Source: Nymphaea colorata | Lineage: Eukaryota > Streptophyta > Magnoliopsida > Nymphaeales > Nymphaeaceae | Direction: 5' to 3' | NCBI RefSeq assembly: GCF_008831285.2 | Contig: NC_045147.1 | Location: forward strand, 2,692,001 to 2,756,000 | Length of the DNA stretch: 64,000 bases | Shown here: piece after piece, positions 55,270 to 64,000 of the stretch | How the letters are laid out: each line of letters starts with the position of its first letter | How positions within the stretch are numbered: position 1 is the stretch's first letter | The notes under the pieces: model-generated | What the model was told of the DNA's origin: nothing | The model's database searches: none | What the model saw: only the letters and a program-made list of their open reading frames with translations | Position numbers and translations under genes: made by a program

Positions 55270-56130
55270 TAGTCATGTGATCAGTAGCACCAGAATCTAC
55301 TATCCAGGAATTCTCTAGGTTATCTTTGGTGACAAAATTTGCAAGGTTGACATCTTTGTCTGAGATTGAAGAAGATCATTTTTCCTTTCCTGGTCACCCC
55401 ACAAGTTCCCAGTAGCGTTCATGCATGTGACCTAATTTCTTGCAGTGAGTGCACTTAAGTTTGCTCGGATTTTCTGTGTGTTTGAGTAGTTCCTTTAAAT
55501 GCATTGAGTAGGGCCTGATTGTGAAAGATAGGCCATTTTTTCTTGACTTTCTTCCACTTTGGGGGGACGCTTATGACCGTTCGCCTTGGCATCTCTTTCT
55601 GAATCATTTGACAAACAACATTAAATTTTGGCTGCGTTATAGTATTGAGGATATGAGTCCTTAAGGCCTCATAGTCCTTACTCAATCCAGGGAGTACTTT
55701 AAAAATTTGATCTTCTTCAAATCGCTGCTTATAAATGACAGGATCAGAGGTCGCTGGTGGATATTGAAGGAGTTCATCATATAGGCTCTTGAGTCTTCCA
55801 CTGTACCTGCACATCTTGGTCATGGAGAATGAGGTTGGCAATTTCGCATTGTGTCTAGTATACTTGAGCAAGGCTATTTTGCTCAGTGTAAAGTTCCTTC
55901 ACAGCTTCCCATATTCCGTGTGCAGTGCCTTGATATGTGAACAGATTTGCTATGGATGGTTCCATGAAGTTGAGCAGCCACGCCATGACCATGTCATTTT
56001 CTGATTCCCATTCATCGTAATTGGGATCTGTAGTGGCTGGAGTTTGATTTTTCCGTTGATATGTCATGCCTTTGAACTTCCACTAAGAAACAAGCAAGCA
56101 GGTCCAACTCAAACAGTTTGCACCATTGAG
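55270..56130 (-). pseudogene. Copia gag and protease
   Basis: Gag pieces on the minus strand include PNYDEWESENDMVMAWLLN and GTAHGIWEAVKELYTEQNS. Downstream are GRLKSLYDELLQYPP and IFKVLPGLSKDYEALRTHIL, typical UBN2-type copia gag. A knuckle-like CTHCKKLGHMHERY lies at about 55460, with the last cysteine replaced. The protease motif WIVDSGATDHM lies at 55308-55276. Several frameshifts separate the blocks. Confidence 0.88.
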
Positions 56131-56207
56131 AGGGCTGGATGTAATTTTCAGGGCACCATTTTGATGTTCGGTGGACTTGGCTCCCTTGAATGCTTCATCT
56201 CTCTCAT

Positions 56208-56550
56208 TATTTATGTGGTTCGGCATTAAGAGCCTACATCCACTAACCAGAGGAAGCTCTGTTTTTCTCTCTTATTTTCTTATCTTGTTCAAGTAGCAAC
56301 GAACTCTATTTAAAGAGTTACAAGATACAGCCCAATCTCCCTTTACATATTATGGTCCCTGGAAATTAGGGAATTATGAAAAAAAAATGGTAACAGAACA
56401 AAATGGTAAGACGAGATTCTTGCCCTGTTGCTCCTATATCCAAAGATATGATAACGACAGTTTGTTGCTGGAAAAATCTTTCCACAGATATACAAGGAGA
56501 TAAACGAGAGATTGGAATGATGACAGAGCTTCCTTTCATATGCACTAACA
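56208..56550 (-). repeat. 5' LTR of the copia element
   Basis: On the minus strand it starts TGTTAGTGCATATGAAAGG at 56550 and matches the 3' LTR down to about CCACATAAATA at 56208. There it joins gag-frame DNA directly, so the LTR end and primer-binding site are lost. Confidence 0.85.
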
Positions 56551-56772
56551 GAATCAACATACCAAAAAAAAAAAAAAAAGATGTGAGGTTTGTGCAAGAA
56601 ACTAAGTCCAACCAGTCACGCATATCCTGATTGCCAACGCTCTCAACTATCAGAACCTACGAATGAAGTGGAGCCTTCATGCCATTCTGCCACCATTTGG
56701 AAGTAAACAACTGCCTCCCAAACCTCCGGTGACTTTCCTGACCACCGGATCCCCAGAATATGTTGACGTCAG
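56551..56772. other. Right flank of the copia element, possible exon remnants
   Basis: On the minus strand an open stretch GRQLFTSKWWQNGMKAPLHS ends at a GTAGGT that could be a splice donor. A CAATCAG|GATATGCG acceptor-like site precedes DMRDWLDLVSCTN. I do not recognise a family. It may belong to the same gene as 43640-44071, or may be chance. Confidence 0.3.
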
Positions 56773-57124
56773 TAGGGATGTACAATGAGTGAGCCGAGCT
56801 CAAACTCAGCCAGCTCGAACTCGACTCGAGTTACATATAGTTCGGCTTGAGCTTTGTGAGGTGAGCTTGTGCTCAACTCTCTTAACTGAGTCCAAGCTCG
56901 AGCTCAACTAGTTTAAGCTCGTCTCCCTTAATACATATTTTATGCTTAAAACTTTCACATTTTTTCAAAGCCATTCTAAGTAGTGTTAAACGAGTCTAAT
57001 CGAGTCGAGTTCATCCAACTCAACTCAACTCATTTACAAACTTGAGTTATCAATTAAGCTCGAAATCAGACTCGTATAACTTACAAGTCGAGCCCGAGTT
57101 GTTTGAACTCATTGAACATCCCTA
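56773..57124. mobile_element. Complete hAT-family MITE, 352 bp
   Basis: The left end TAGGGATGTACAATGAG and the right end, read on the other strand, TAGGGATGTTCAATGAG form the terminal repeats. The flanks are GACGTCAG (56765-56772) and GACGCCAG (57125-57132), an 8-bp duplication with 7 matches. The inside holds CTCGAACTCGACTCGAG-type repeats like those of the 7.66-kb hAT. There is no coding capacity, so it would depend on a transposase supplied elsewhere. Confidence 0.9.
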
Positions 57125-57209
57125 GACGCCAGCAAGGTATGCAGCAAATCCTCGCCCAATAAACCCTCACAAATATTTAATGAAGTTTCTGGAAAACGCT
57201 CATTTACCT

Positions 57210-57645
57210 AGTTGGTTTTGGTTCTTTTGGACATTCACATATTCGGATTTGAATTCATATTGAAATATGATGAAAAACCTCTATACCATATATCTTAATC
57301 TGAACTTACCATCTCAATTAGATCGAAATCTGATTGTTAAGTTCATATTTGAAACCAAATCCAACTTTTAACTCATAAGTTCATATTTGAGTCCAAATCC
57401 AACTTTTGACCCAAACCCAAACGACATTACAATATGTTGATACGGTAAGAACCAAATCTCAAATGATAGGATTAGAACTAAATTCAATCTGAATCCAAAT
57501 CCAATTAGATGTAATTTCTTATATTTGAATCTAATCTCATTTCTTAACTGGATGTTAATTTTTTTTTTTTTATACCTGAGTTTTTTTGAAGCAGATCTAT
57601 TCGATATCCAATCCAAATCTGATGTATTGACATCCCTAGTTATAA
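57210..57645. repeat. Decayed MITE-like repeat of AAATCCAA/TTTGGATT words
   Basis: Many CAAATCCAACTTTT-like words, with a right border GATGTATTGACATCCCTAG that reads CTAGGGATGTCAATACATC on the other strand. Similar composition occurs at 31080-31330 and 39720-40025, and a similar end at about 42065. Confidence 0.45.
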
Positions 57646-57649
57646 TGGT

Positions 57650-58346
57650 TTAAGCACTTAACCGCATAAAAATTTAATTTTATGCGCAAGCCATGCCGGA
57701 AATAAGCACGTATAGTTGTAGTAGCCTTGGGAGAGATTAATAATTGAGAAAGTAGGCAAGTATGGGCTATGGGTTACTTGTCCGTTTCCTCCTATGAAAA
57801 CATTATCTAGCCGGTGGAGTACCTCGCCATATTTGATGAGAACATGCATCTGCATCCTATGGAAAGCAAGACGTATCTAGGGCTGTGGGAACCACCCATC
57901 TTTGTTTTATAGAAGCGCAAAGCACTAAAAATCTCTCTCATATATAAATGTCATATGGATTTGAGTGAGGTACAGTATATAAGATGGTGGCCTGCAGCTA
58001 CCCATGCTTGAATTTTGAATTTCATGCTTTGTTTCAGTTGTATAAGTTGAAGATGTGAGGTACTATATATGTGACATTTTATGAACAGTACCTTGGAGAT
58101 GATTATATGTGAATCTTACGATTCGTCTAATCTAACATCTTGTAGCAGTTCTCTTCTTCCATTGCTGTATTCTGGCGCACACCTGCTCCTAGCATGTATG
58201 TTGATCGGTACCTGAGTTGGATTCAGTTCTCAGATTTATGGAATAAGGGAGTGCTCACCTTTTGGGGGAGTAAAATAAAGTTCTTCCAATGCCTACATGT
58301 GCACATTGCCCTTAGCTAAGAGGTTGTACTTAAGATTCGTATTAAG

Positions 58347-58389
<43 letters not shown>

Positions 58390-59390
58390 CGAATTAGATT
58401 GGCGGGACCTAAAATATGGGCCAACGAGCACACTATCGGCTGTGCCAGGACTGGTACTTGAAGTTGACGGGGCAGGATCACCGATTAGCCGAAGCTGCAA
58501 ATGGCCATCTGGCCCGGCTCAGAACCCTTGTCCCATTTGCTTTTTAAAGTCCTAAGAGCAAGGCCGCCGGATTCTTGACAACACACATATCATCCAAACA
58601 TCACCAATAATGCATCTGGAATATACAGCTGCTTCATTTGATGACTAACTTAAGCTGACCATTAAGCTTACTTACAACATTAGGCCTTCTTTATCTTATT
58701 CTTAATAAGCAAGCTGCGCTTATCAGATATATGCCTACCAGTTTATGCCAAAAAACAGCGCCCTAAGAATGAAATTCTAGATTTATTAACTTCATAATTT
58801 AACACCCAAGAAGTGCACAGACTATTGATCTCTTAAATTGAACTCAAAAGTGATAGTAGAAGTCCAAATCACCAGCAGAATTTAATCAGGTTGAAAGAGT
58901 ATCGAGTCCAACGCTCTAGCCAAGGAGAAAGCTTTGGGACATGGGACCTGAGAGGCAGGAGAAAGAGAGAGGTAGAGAGACAGAAAAGGAGGTTCCCGTT
59001 TTGACCCATAACAAGTCACCACCGCCATTGAATGCCCGCAGCAGGCACCAGCGAATCCAAATAATGAGGACAGTCGTGTCCCTCGCCCCTTGCTCACAGA
59101 TGAGCTGACAGCTGAGCCGACGCAGTCCTCTCCCGCCATGCCCTTCTTGTGTTCCTTGCACATTTCCCGGCAAACAAATTCCTCCTTCCACCAAGCCCCC
59201 AAAATCCACCAATAACGTCTATCGTCGCCATTACTCTTCAGTTTCGAGGTTCAAACCATGATGGAGCATCGACTTACTGAAAACGAAAACAAGCATGCCC
59301 ACAAGAGGGAAACGAAAAAAAAAAAAATTTCTTATATCAATCTACTGTAATAGTTTTCTATACATTCTTAATTCTAATGTTCCTGATCAT
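57650..59390. other. Intergenic DNA and 3' flank of the LRR gene
   Basis: A (TA)n microsatellite occupies 58350-58387. The 58900-59230 segment is GC-richer with open frames on the minus strand that match nothing I know. The minus-strand 3' untranslated region of the LRR gene lies within about 59100-59393; no canonical AATAAA was seen. Confidence 0.45.
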
Positions 59391-59393
59391 ACA

Positions 59394-60809
59394 TCAGATT
59401 AACATAATCAGAACAGTAAACCAGAACAAAAGATACCAACACCCTTTCCTCAAGGCCACACCAGATCCACTACTGGCGGGGAGATTTGGGCGCTCCGCAA
59501 GCTGATGCTTTGAGTAATTTTCCATCAAAGTTCCTGCCTTGCAGGGAGGCACTCCATAAGGCGCAAAACTCTTCGGCAACTTTGGTGGGTAGCAGAGGTT
59601 GGAGTTCCCCCACACTACCAATTTCCTTCCCAACCTCTGAAAGAACTCCTGAGGGAAATCCAGCATCCCAGAGAGGTTGTTCCCATCGAGATACATACCA
59701 CTCACAGCAGGCATCTCTGCCAGTTTTGATGGCAATCCACCTATGAAACTATTGTCGTTGAGAGCGAGGAACCTGAGTTTCTTTAGCCCTGTGAGTGATT
59801 CAGGAATACTCCCCACACATTTAGAGGCAGAGACGTCGAGAGTGACCAAGCTCCATAGCTTGTTCCAAGGCACAGAAAGGCAGCCATTAACGAGAGGGTT
59901 GCTGCCCACAAGCATCTCCTCGAGAAGGCTCAACTCCCCAAGTGAAGCAGGCAAACCTCCAGAGAAACTGTTGTTCCTGAGGTCCAAGAGAGTCAAGTTT
60001 TTCATTCCCCCGAGTTGATCCGGCAGCATCCCAGAAAGGGAATTGCTGCTCAAATCCAGCTTGAGAAGAGAGCCGAGCCCACCAATCGTAGACGGCAACT
60101 CCCCGGAGAGCCTGTTGTTGCTCAGGTCGAGTATCAGCAGATCCTTCAACATCCCCAACTCAGTTGGCACCTGCCCACTAAGCTTGTTCCGTGCAAGCAC
60201 CAGCCTTTTCAGAGCTGCCACACCACCCAAACTTGCCGGCACCGCCCCTTCCAAAGCGTTTTCCGACAACACCAACGAGTTAAGCTTCTTCAGGCCGCCG
60301 AGACTTGCAGGGATCTCACCCATCAACCACGGATTCCGGCGAAACTCAAGCGTTTCGAGGGAATGGGACAGTGATTCCCAGTTGGTGGTGGGGATGGCCT
60401 GCGGATGGTTCCACGAGGTGAAGCAACTGAAGAAAGACAGAGATTTGAGGTGCTTCAGTCGGAAGAGAGTGGTGGAGATAGCCGCTGCTTCGGCACACTG
60501 CAGGGAGTTGTCATGGACGGGGCCGACGCTCATGGCAGTGACATACCAGAAGTCGCCGTAGAGGTCGCAGGATATGCCTTCAATGGGAGTCCAGCCGCAG
60601 GGATCCGGGAAGAGGTCGCTGCCGTTCCAAGACTTGCCAACCAAGGATTGTATCACAGAGTAAAGAGAGTCTCTCTCGCCTGTTTCCATGGGAGCAGAGA
60701 TGTCTGCCTGTGACAGAGCAGAAGGAATCACCAGAAACAAAAACAAGCAGCACGAGAAGATTAAGAAGGAAAGAGGTTGGGATATTTTGCATGGCTTCGA
60801 ACTAGACAT
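59394..60809 (-). CDS. LRR protein of the PIRIFORMOSPORA INDICA-INSENSITIVE PROTEIN 2 family
   Basis: Single exon. From the Met at 60809 the product is 471 residues. It has a signal peptide (about 1-33, core LSFLIFSCCLFLFLVIPSAL), then a conserved N-cap with DPCGWTPIEGISCDLYGDFWY and GPVHDNSLQC. About ten LRRs of the plant LxxLxLxxNxLxGxxPxxL type follow (for example LLILDLSNNRLSGELPSTIG), then a C-cap NLCYPPKLP...PPCKAGT. A final GCWYLLFWFTVLIMLI tail after a small-residue stretch suggests a GPI-anchor signal. Potential N-glycosylation sites include WNGSD, NNSFS and ENYSK. In Arabidopsis the relative PII-2 is needed for growth promotion by the root endophyte Serendipita indica (family knowledge). 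No kinase domain, so it acts at the cell surface with partners. An upstream in-frame Met at 60863 would add 18 residues but lies only a few bases past the predicted transcription start. Confidence 0.9.
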   Translation of the reverse strand: MSSSKPCKISQPLSFLIFSCCLFLFLVIPSALSQADISAPMETGERDSLYSVIQSLVGKSWNGSDLFPDPCGWTPIEGISCDLYGDFWYVTAMSVGPVHDNSLQCAEAAAISTTLFRLKHLKSLSFFSCFTSWNHPQAIPTTNWESLSHSLETLEFRRNPWLMGEIPASLGGLKKLNSLVLSENALEGAVPASLGGVAALKRLVLARNKLSGQVPTELGMLKDLLILDLSNNRLSGELPSTIGGLGSLLKLDLSSNSLSGMLPDQLGGMKNLTLLDLRNNSFSGGLPASLGELSLLEEMLVGSNPLVNGCLSVPWNKLWSLVTLDVSASKCVGSIPESLTGLKKLRFLALNDNSFIGGLPSKLAEMPAVSGMYLDGNNLSGMLDFPQEFFQRLGRKLVVWGNSNLCYPPKLPKSFAPYGVPPCKAGTLMENYSKHQLAERPNLPASSGSGVALRKGCWYLLFWFTVLIMLI

Positions 60810-60881
60810 CGAGAACGTGTTGGGGTTGGGGAGGGGAAAAGAATTGAGGTGAGCAGACGGCATGAACAGGAAGAATGCCCC

Positions 60882-60899
60882 TTATTATATATTATATAT
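60882..60899 (-). promoter_or_regulatory. TATA box of the LRR gene
   Basis: On the minus strand the sequence is ATATATAATATATAATAA. It predicts a transcription start near 60865-60870, about 55-60 bases before the favoured ATG at 60809. Confidence 0.65.
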
Positions 60900-61160
60900 G
60901 AATGGATGTGTACAGGGAAAGGGAAGGAGGAGCGGCAGACCAAATCTGCTACAGAGAAGCACGATATGGTTTATAACTTTAGATTTCTACAGATGGTGAG
61001 ATGTAGGAGACCTTTCTCCTTTCCTTCTCGCACGAGCTGGTTAGCATCTTGTCATCACAGTTCACGAGGGCCTGCAAATGGACAGCCTATTCGCCCCTAA
61101 ATAATGATGAATTTGGTCGAAATGCGTCGGTTAAAAAAGAAGAAAGGACAAACATGTCTT

Positions 61161-61286
61161 CTCTCTCTAGGGTTTATGCAGCAATTATATTGAGTTTAAC
61201 GATGTTAATGAAGATTGACACGTATTCTCTCTCTAGAGTTTATGCAACAATTATATTGAGTTTAACGATGTTAATGAAGATTGAGA
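61161..61286. repeat. 66-bp tandem duplication
   Basis: CTCTCTCTAGGGTTTATGCA at 61161 and CTCTCTCTAGAGTTTATGCA at 61227 start two near-identical copies that include TTGAGTTTAACGATGTTAAT. Confidence 0.85.
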
Positions 61287-61289
61287 GGT

Positions 61290-63660
61290 TAGCTGTCTCT
61301 GGTGCATTTATTAATGGTGCAGATCGAAGGTACATTGATGCAGTGGCATGTTCCTTATTGTAGAAGGGTATAAAATGCTACCAACTATAAGTTATCCAAC
61401 TTTTGATAATCTTCTGACAGGGATTAGTAGTTTATTTTATGTAGAATCTTTTTCTCGTTCTAAATTGATTCTGTTTTCCTATCGATACGGGTTATTATTC
61501 TTGATTTTGATGTACTGTTTTTTCTGGATTCTGGTGATAATTGATTGACAGGGGATCATCGGATGAGGGTGTCGATGATGATATCGATAAAAGAGATGAA
61601 TAAAAAACTAATTTCTCGATATTTCCTGAAATATTTTTGAATTCCATTGGGAGGACAGCCAGCGTCGTCCACCTCGCGTTTTGATTGAGACATAATCAGC
61701 TTTACAACAAGTGTCACAGCTGAGTTGATAGAATAGCACAAAAGGCGGTGAATGTGATAGCTTCTTCCTCATCATTTAGATGGCAAAAGTTGGAGGCATT
61801 TTGGCCAACTCAACGTGGGTCCTGAAGGAAGCAAGATCACATGGGCTCGATCACACACGGGAAGTGAGTGGCAAAGAGTGATGCCAAAAAGTGACTCCAG
61901 AACAAACGACTTGGTTTTTATCACATCATTATCTCGTTGGCATGAAAGCGTCTAACTACTTGCAAGCATCATCTTCCTTTATCTTCACTGCCTACTTTGT
62001 TTTAATGCCCACCAAGTCCAAGAAACTCAAAAGCTTTTCTGTGAATGACTTTGCATATCTGATCAACTTCTTCGCCTAAAGAGATTGGATTTTCAACCTC
62101 AAGAGCCTGACTTGAGACGATGGTTTTCTGAAAACAGTTCCTCCTGCCTTTTTACGAAAAGAATTTTGAGTTGGGGACCGTTTCATTTGATATCAGTAAT
62201 CGTCCTGCGACGGCTTTGAGATTCAAAGCGACCAGAACAAATTGAAATGATGAGATTTTGAAAGGGATGACAAGATAGAGGAAGATGATAGGGATCACTT
62301 CTAGGCCCCCACTATTCATCAGTGGGGTCTCAAATCTCGACCTCGTTATGGGTCCATGATTTTGGTACATATTTGAAGTATCTTTGGAGGTGAAATCAAA
62401 CAAAAACAGACAGAGGTCATTATTAATTTGAGAGAGAGAAAAGAACAAGAGATTAGAGAGAAAAAGAAAGTGAAAAAGTAACTGGTAGGTGGTCCAATAC
62501 TGTCAAGCAGGAAGGAGAACAGAGATTGGCGCAGCGCCTTGGTAGATGTGATTCAAAAACCTTGTTTTGGCTGGCATTTGGCAGCAACCAAGATCCTGAA
62601 TCCATGGTTTGAATGTGTAAGCACAAAACCATACAAAGAAATTGAATGAGATCTAACAGTATTCTCGTACTCGCACTTTTGTTGTGGTGAAGATGGGAAT
62701 GCAACACGCGCGGCCAGAAAAGGGCCTGGTTTGGTCAGTTTTTATAGCAATGAATGCTTTTGTCTTGGCAGATGCAGAGAAGAGATAACGGCAAGCCTTT
62801 TTTCTGGGCATGGCCGCTGTCCGCTCCCTCCTTTGGACCACCACCAAGAAAGATGATGGAGGTGGTGACGAGAAAAGGGGAAAAAGAAGGCGCAAGGCAG
62901 AAGGCAAAAGCCCTTTTTTCTCTCAGACTGCAGCAGCCTCTAGCTTCATCAGTCATCATCATTAGGCATTGCTCTGCTTTGCATTTTCTCTCCTTTCTCG
63001 TCTTCTGCGTTAGCTAGCTTTGCATTTAATCCCTCCATTAAATTACTCAACAAATACTACGCCTAAGAAAAGAAAATCTGATCTTTCAGTCTAGAGAGAG
63101 AGAGGATGTCGATCTGTTTACTAAAATTGGGGCGATAGGGTTGTCTATGACTCTATGGAGCTAAAACACTTGGCAGTACCTGTACTGCAGGAAGAGGACA
63201 AAGTGGAGAGAGAAAGTTTCCTTGGCAGAGGAGAGGAGAGGAGAGGAGAGGGACCATGCTGGCTAAGAAGTTGACTACTTGCATTCACCTCCTGATGCCT
63301 GTCCATACAGCCACCGCCATTATTCAAAGGCTGGTAGCGATGGCTGCAACTCTTTTAAGACAAACGGCCTGATGCCTTTGTCTGCGTGCTCTCCTCCTCC
63401 CCTACACAGTAACACAGGGCTCTTCTAGACTTTCAAAGTTCAGCTACTTGAGTTGAGTACAGGAGTAGTCTGCCTCTCCCTGAATATGAGCTGCCATAGC
63501 CAGCTACCGTTCATAAGCCATATACATGTCAACGAGCCACAAAAAGAGAGAGAGAGAGAGAACCCATCTCCATGAATGCATCATCTAAAAGTATAGTACT
63601 CATAGAAATCAAATAAACCTACCTGCTCGACCAGACATGCTACATCTCTGAGACTTTATG
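61290..63660. other. Upstream region of the LRR gene and intergenic DNA
   Basis: GA/CT-rich patches, including GGAGA repeats at 63225-63251 and a GA run at 63545-63560. Open frames of 60-98 residues on both strands lack recognisable domains. The 62750-62950 part is GC-richer and may be a promoter or leader of an unseen gene. Confidence 0.45.
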
Positions 63661-63666
63661 GTAGCA

Positions 63667-63912
63667 TTTAGATGGCACTCCAAAACCTCTGTTTTTAGAA
63701 GGATTGGGTGACACCAAAACCAACTTTTTTTCAAATTGAGTTTTGAACAGACCTGGCTTTCAAAAGTAATTGCATAACCTTAACCCTATCATCAAGTTAT
63801 TCAAAAAAAAAAAAAGTATTTTGGATGTGTCATCCATACACCCAAACCAATTTTTAAAAAAATAGTTACTGATTTTAGTAAACACCTTTTTTGAGAGAGT
63901 ATCATCTAAACA
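63667..63912. mobile_element. MITE-like element with imperfect inverted ends
   Basis: The left edge GCATTTAGATGGCAC is mirrored by GTGTTTAGATGATAC on the other strand at the right edge. Inside are GGTGACACCAAAACCAAC and GTGTCATCCATACACCC. Related segments are at 26155-26315, 27190-27300 and 13400-13510. Confidence 0.55.
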
Positions 63913-64000
63913 CGACCTTTTTTTTCTTCTTTAAACTATGTGTGAAGCGACACAACATCTCAAATGCCTTTTTAATTAAACGATTTGTTAGCTCTTTTTA

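Larger units (their letters stand above)
44119..56550 (-). mobile_element. Ty1/copia LTR retrotransposon, decayed, split by a hAT insertion
   Basis: Read on the minus strand the order is 5' LTR (56550-56208), gag, protease DSGAT, integrase, reverse transcriptase, RNase H, polypurine tract, 3' LTR (44490-44119). This is the copia order (integrase before RT). Without the 7.66-kb hAT insertion and its duplicated 8 bp it would be about 4.76 kb, a normal copia size. Every domain carries stops or frameshifts. The 5' LTR inner end runs straight into gag sequence and no initiator-tRNA primer site is visible, so that piece is deleted. Flanking 5-bp target duplication could not be recognised. Confidence 0.9.

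Noticed and set aside
58882-59212. Minus-strand open frames of about 100 residues downstream of the LRR gene
   Set aside because: No recognisable protein features; they lie in the expected 3' untranslated and intergenic region.
59486-60713. Several plus-strand open frames of 86-172 residues
   Set aside because: They are antisense shadows of the LRR coding sequence.
1-64000. CRISPR arrays, phage or bacterial operon features
   Set aside because: The window is plant nuclear DNA; no regularly spaced repeats or prokaryotic gene structure were seen.

Overview
This is a window of flowering-plant nuclear DNA. The evidence is plant-only gene families (Dof zinc-finger factors, an IDA-like abscission peptide, a PII-2-type LRR protein, a fragment of an RPW8-class helper NLR), introns with GT-AG borders, AT-rich intergenic DNA, and a dense load of plant transposons (LINE, Ty1/copia, Ty3/gypsy, hAT, MITEs, SINE-like copies). 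The species cannot be fixed from the sequence alone.

Only four host genes look intact or nearly so. Two Dof genes lie tail to tail at 7.9-8.5 kb (+) and 10.3-12.4 kb (-). Each has a 96-nt first exon and a phase-0 intron, which is 80 nt in the left gene and about 1.5 kb in the right. A small secreted IDA-like peptide gene is at 34.9-35.2 kb (-). A single-exon LRR protein related to PIRIFORMOSPORA INDICA-INSENSITIVE PROTEIN 2 is at 59.4-60.8 kb (-). A frameshifted phosphofructokinase fragment lies just upstream of the left Dof gene.

The rest is mostly repeats. At 0-2.4 kb there are LINE remnants in opposed orientations. From 4.3 to 23.4 kb an unidentified non-coding repeat of roughly 1.5-2.4 kb occurs at least four times (one copy inverted). 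LINE fragments are also present at 26.5-27.2 kb and 42.6-43.6 kb, a gypsy RT/RNase H fragment at 32.6-33.1 kb, and two related SINE-like copies at 32.1 and 41.1 kb.

The most interesting region is 44.1-57.1 kb. A degenerate Ty1/copia element on the minus strand (44119-56550, LTRs about 340-370 bp) is split inside its RNase H domain by a 7.66-kb hAT transposon (44972-52632), which is bounded by TAGGG...CCCTA ends and an 8-bp target duplication matching at 7 of 8 bases. The hAT element carries its own broken BED-type transposase gene. It also carries fragments of at least three unrelated host genes, all in the same orientation: the first exon of a prostaglandin E synthase 2-like thioredoxin-fold protein, exons of the translational regulator GCN1/ILITYHIA with splice borders still visible, and part of an ADR1/NRG1-type helper NLR. 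Its CGAG-rich subterminal repeats recur in at least seven other places in the window. One of these is a complete 352-bp MITE (56773-57124) with its own 8-bp target duplication, so this hAT family appears to have spread small derivatives locally.
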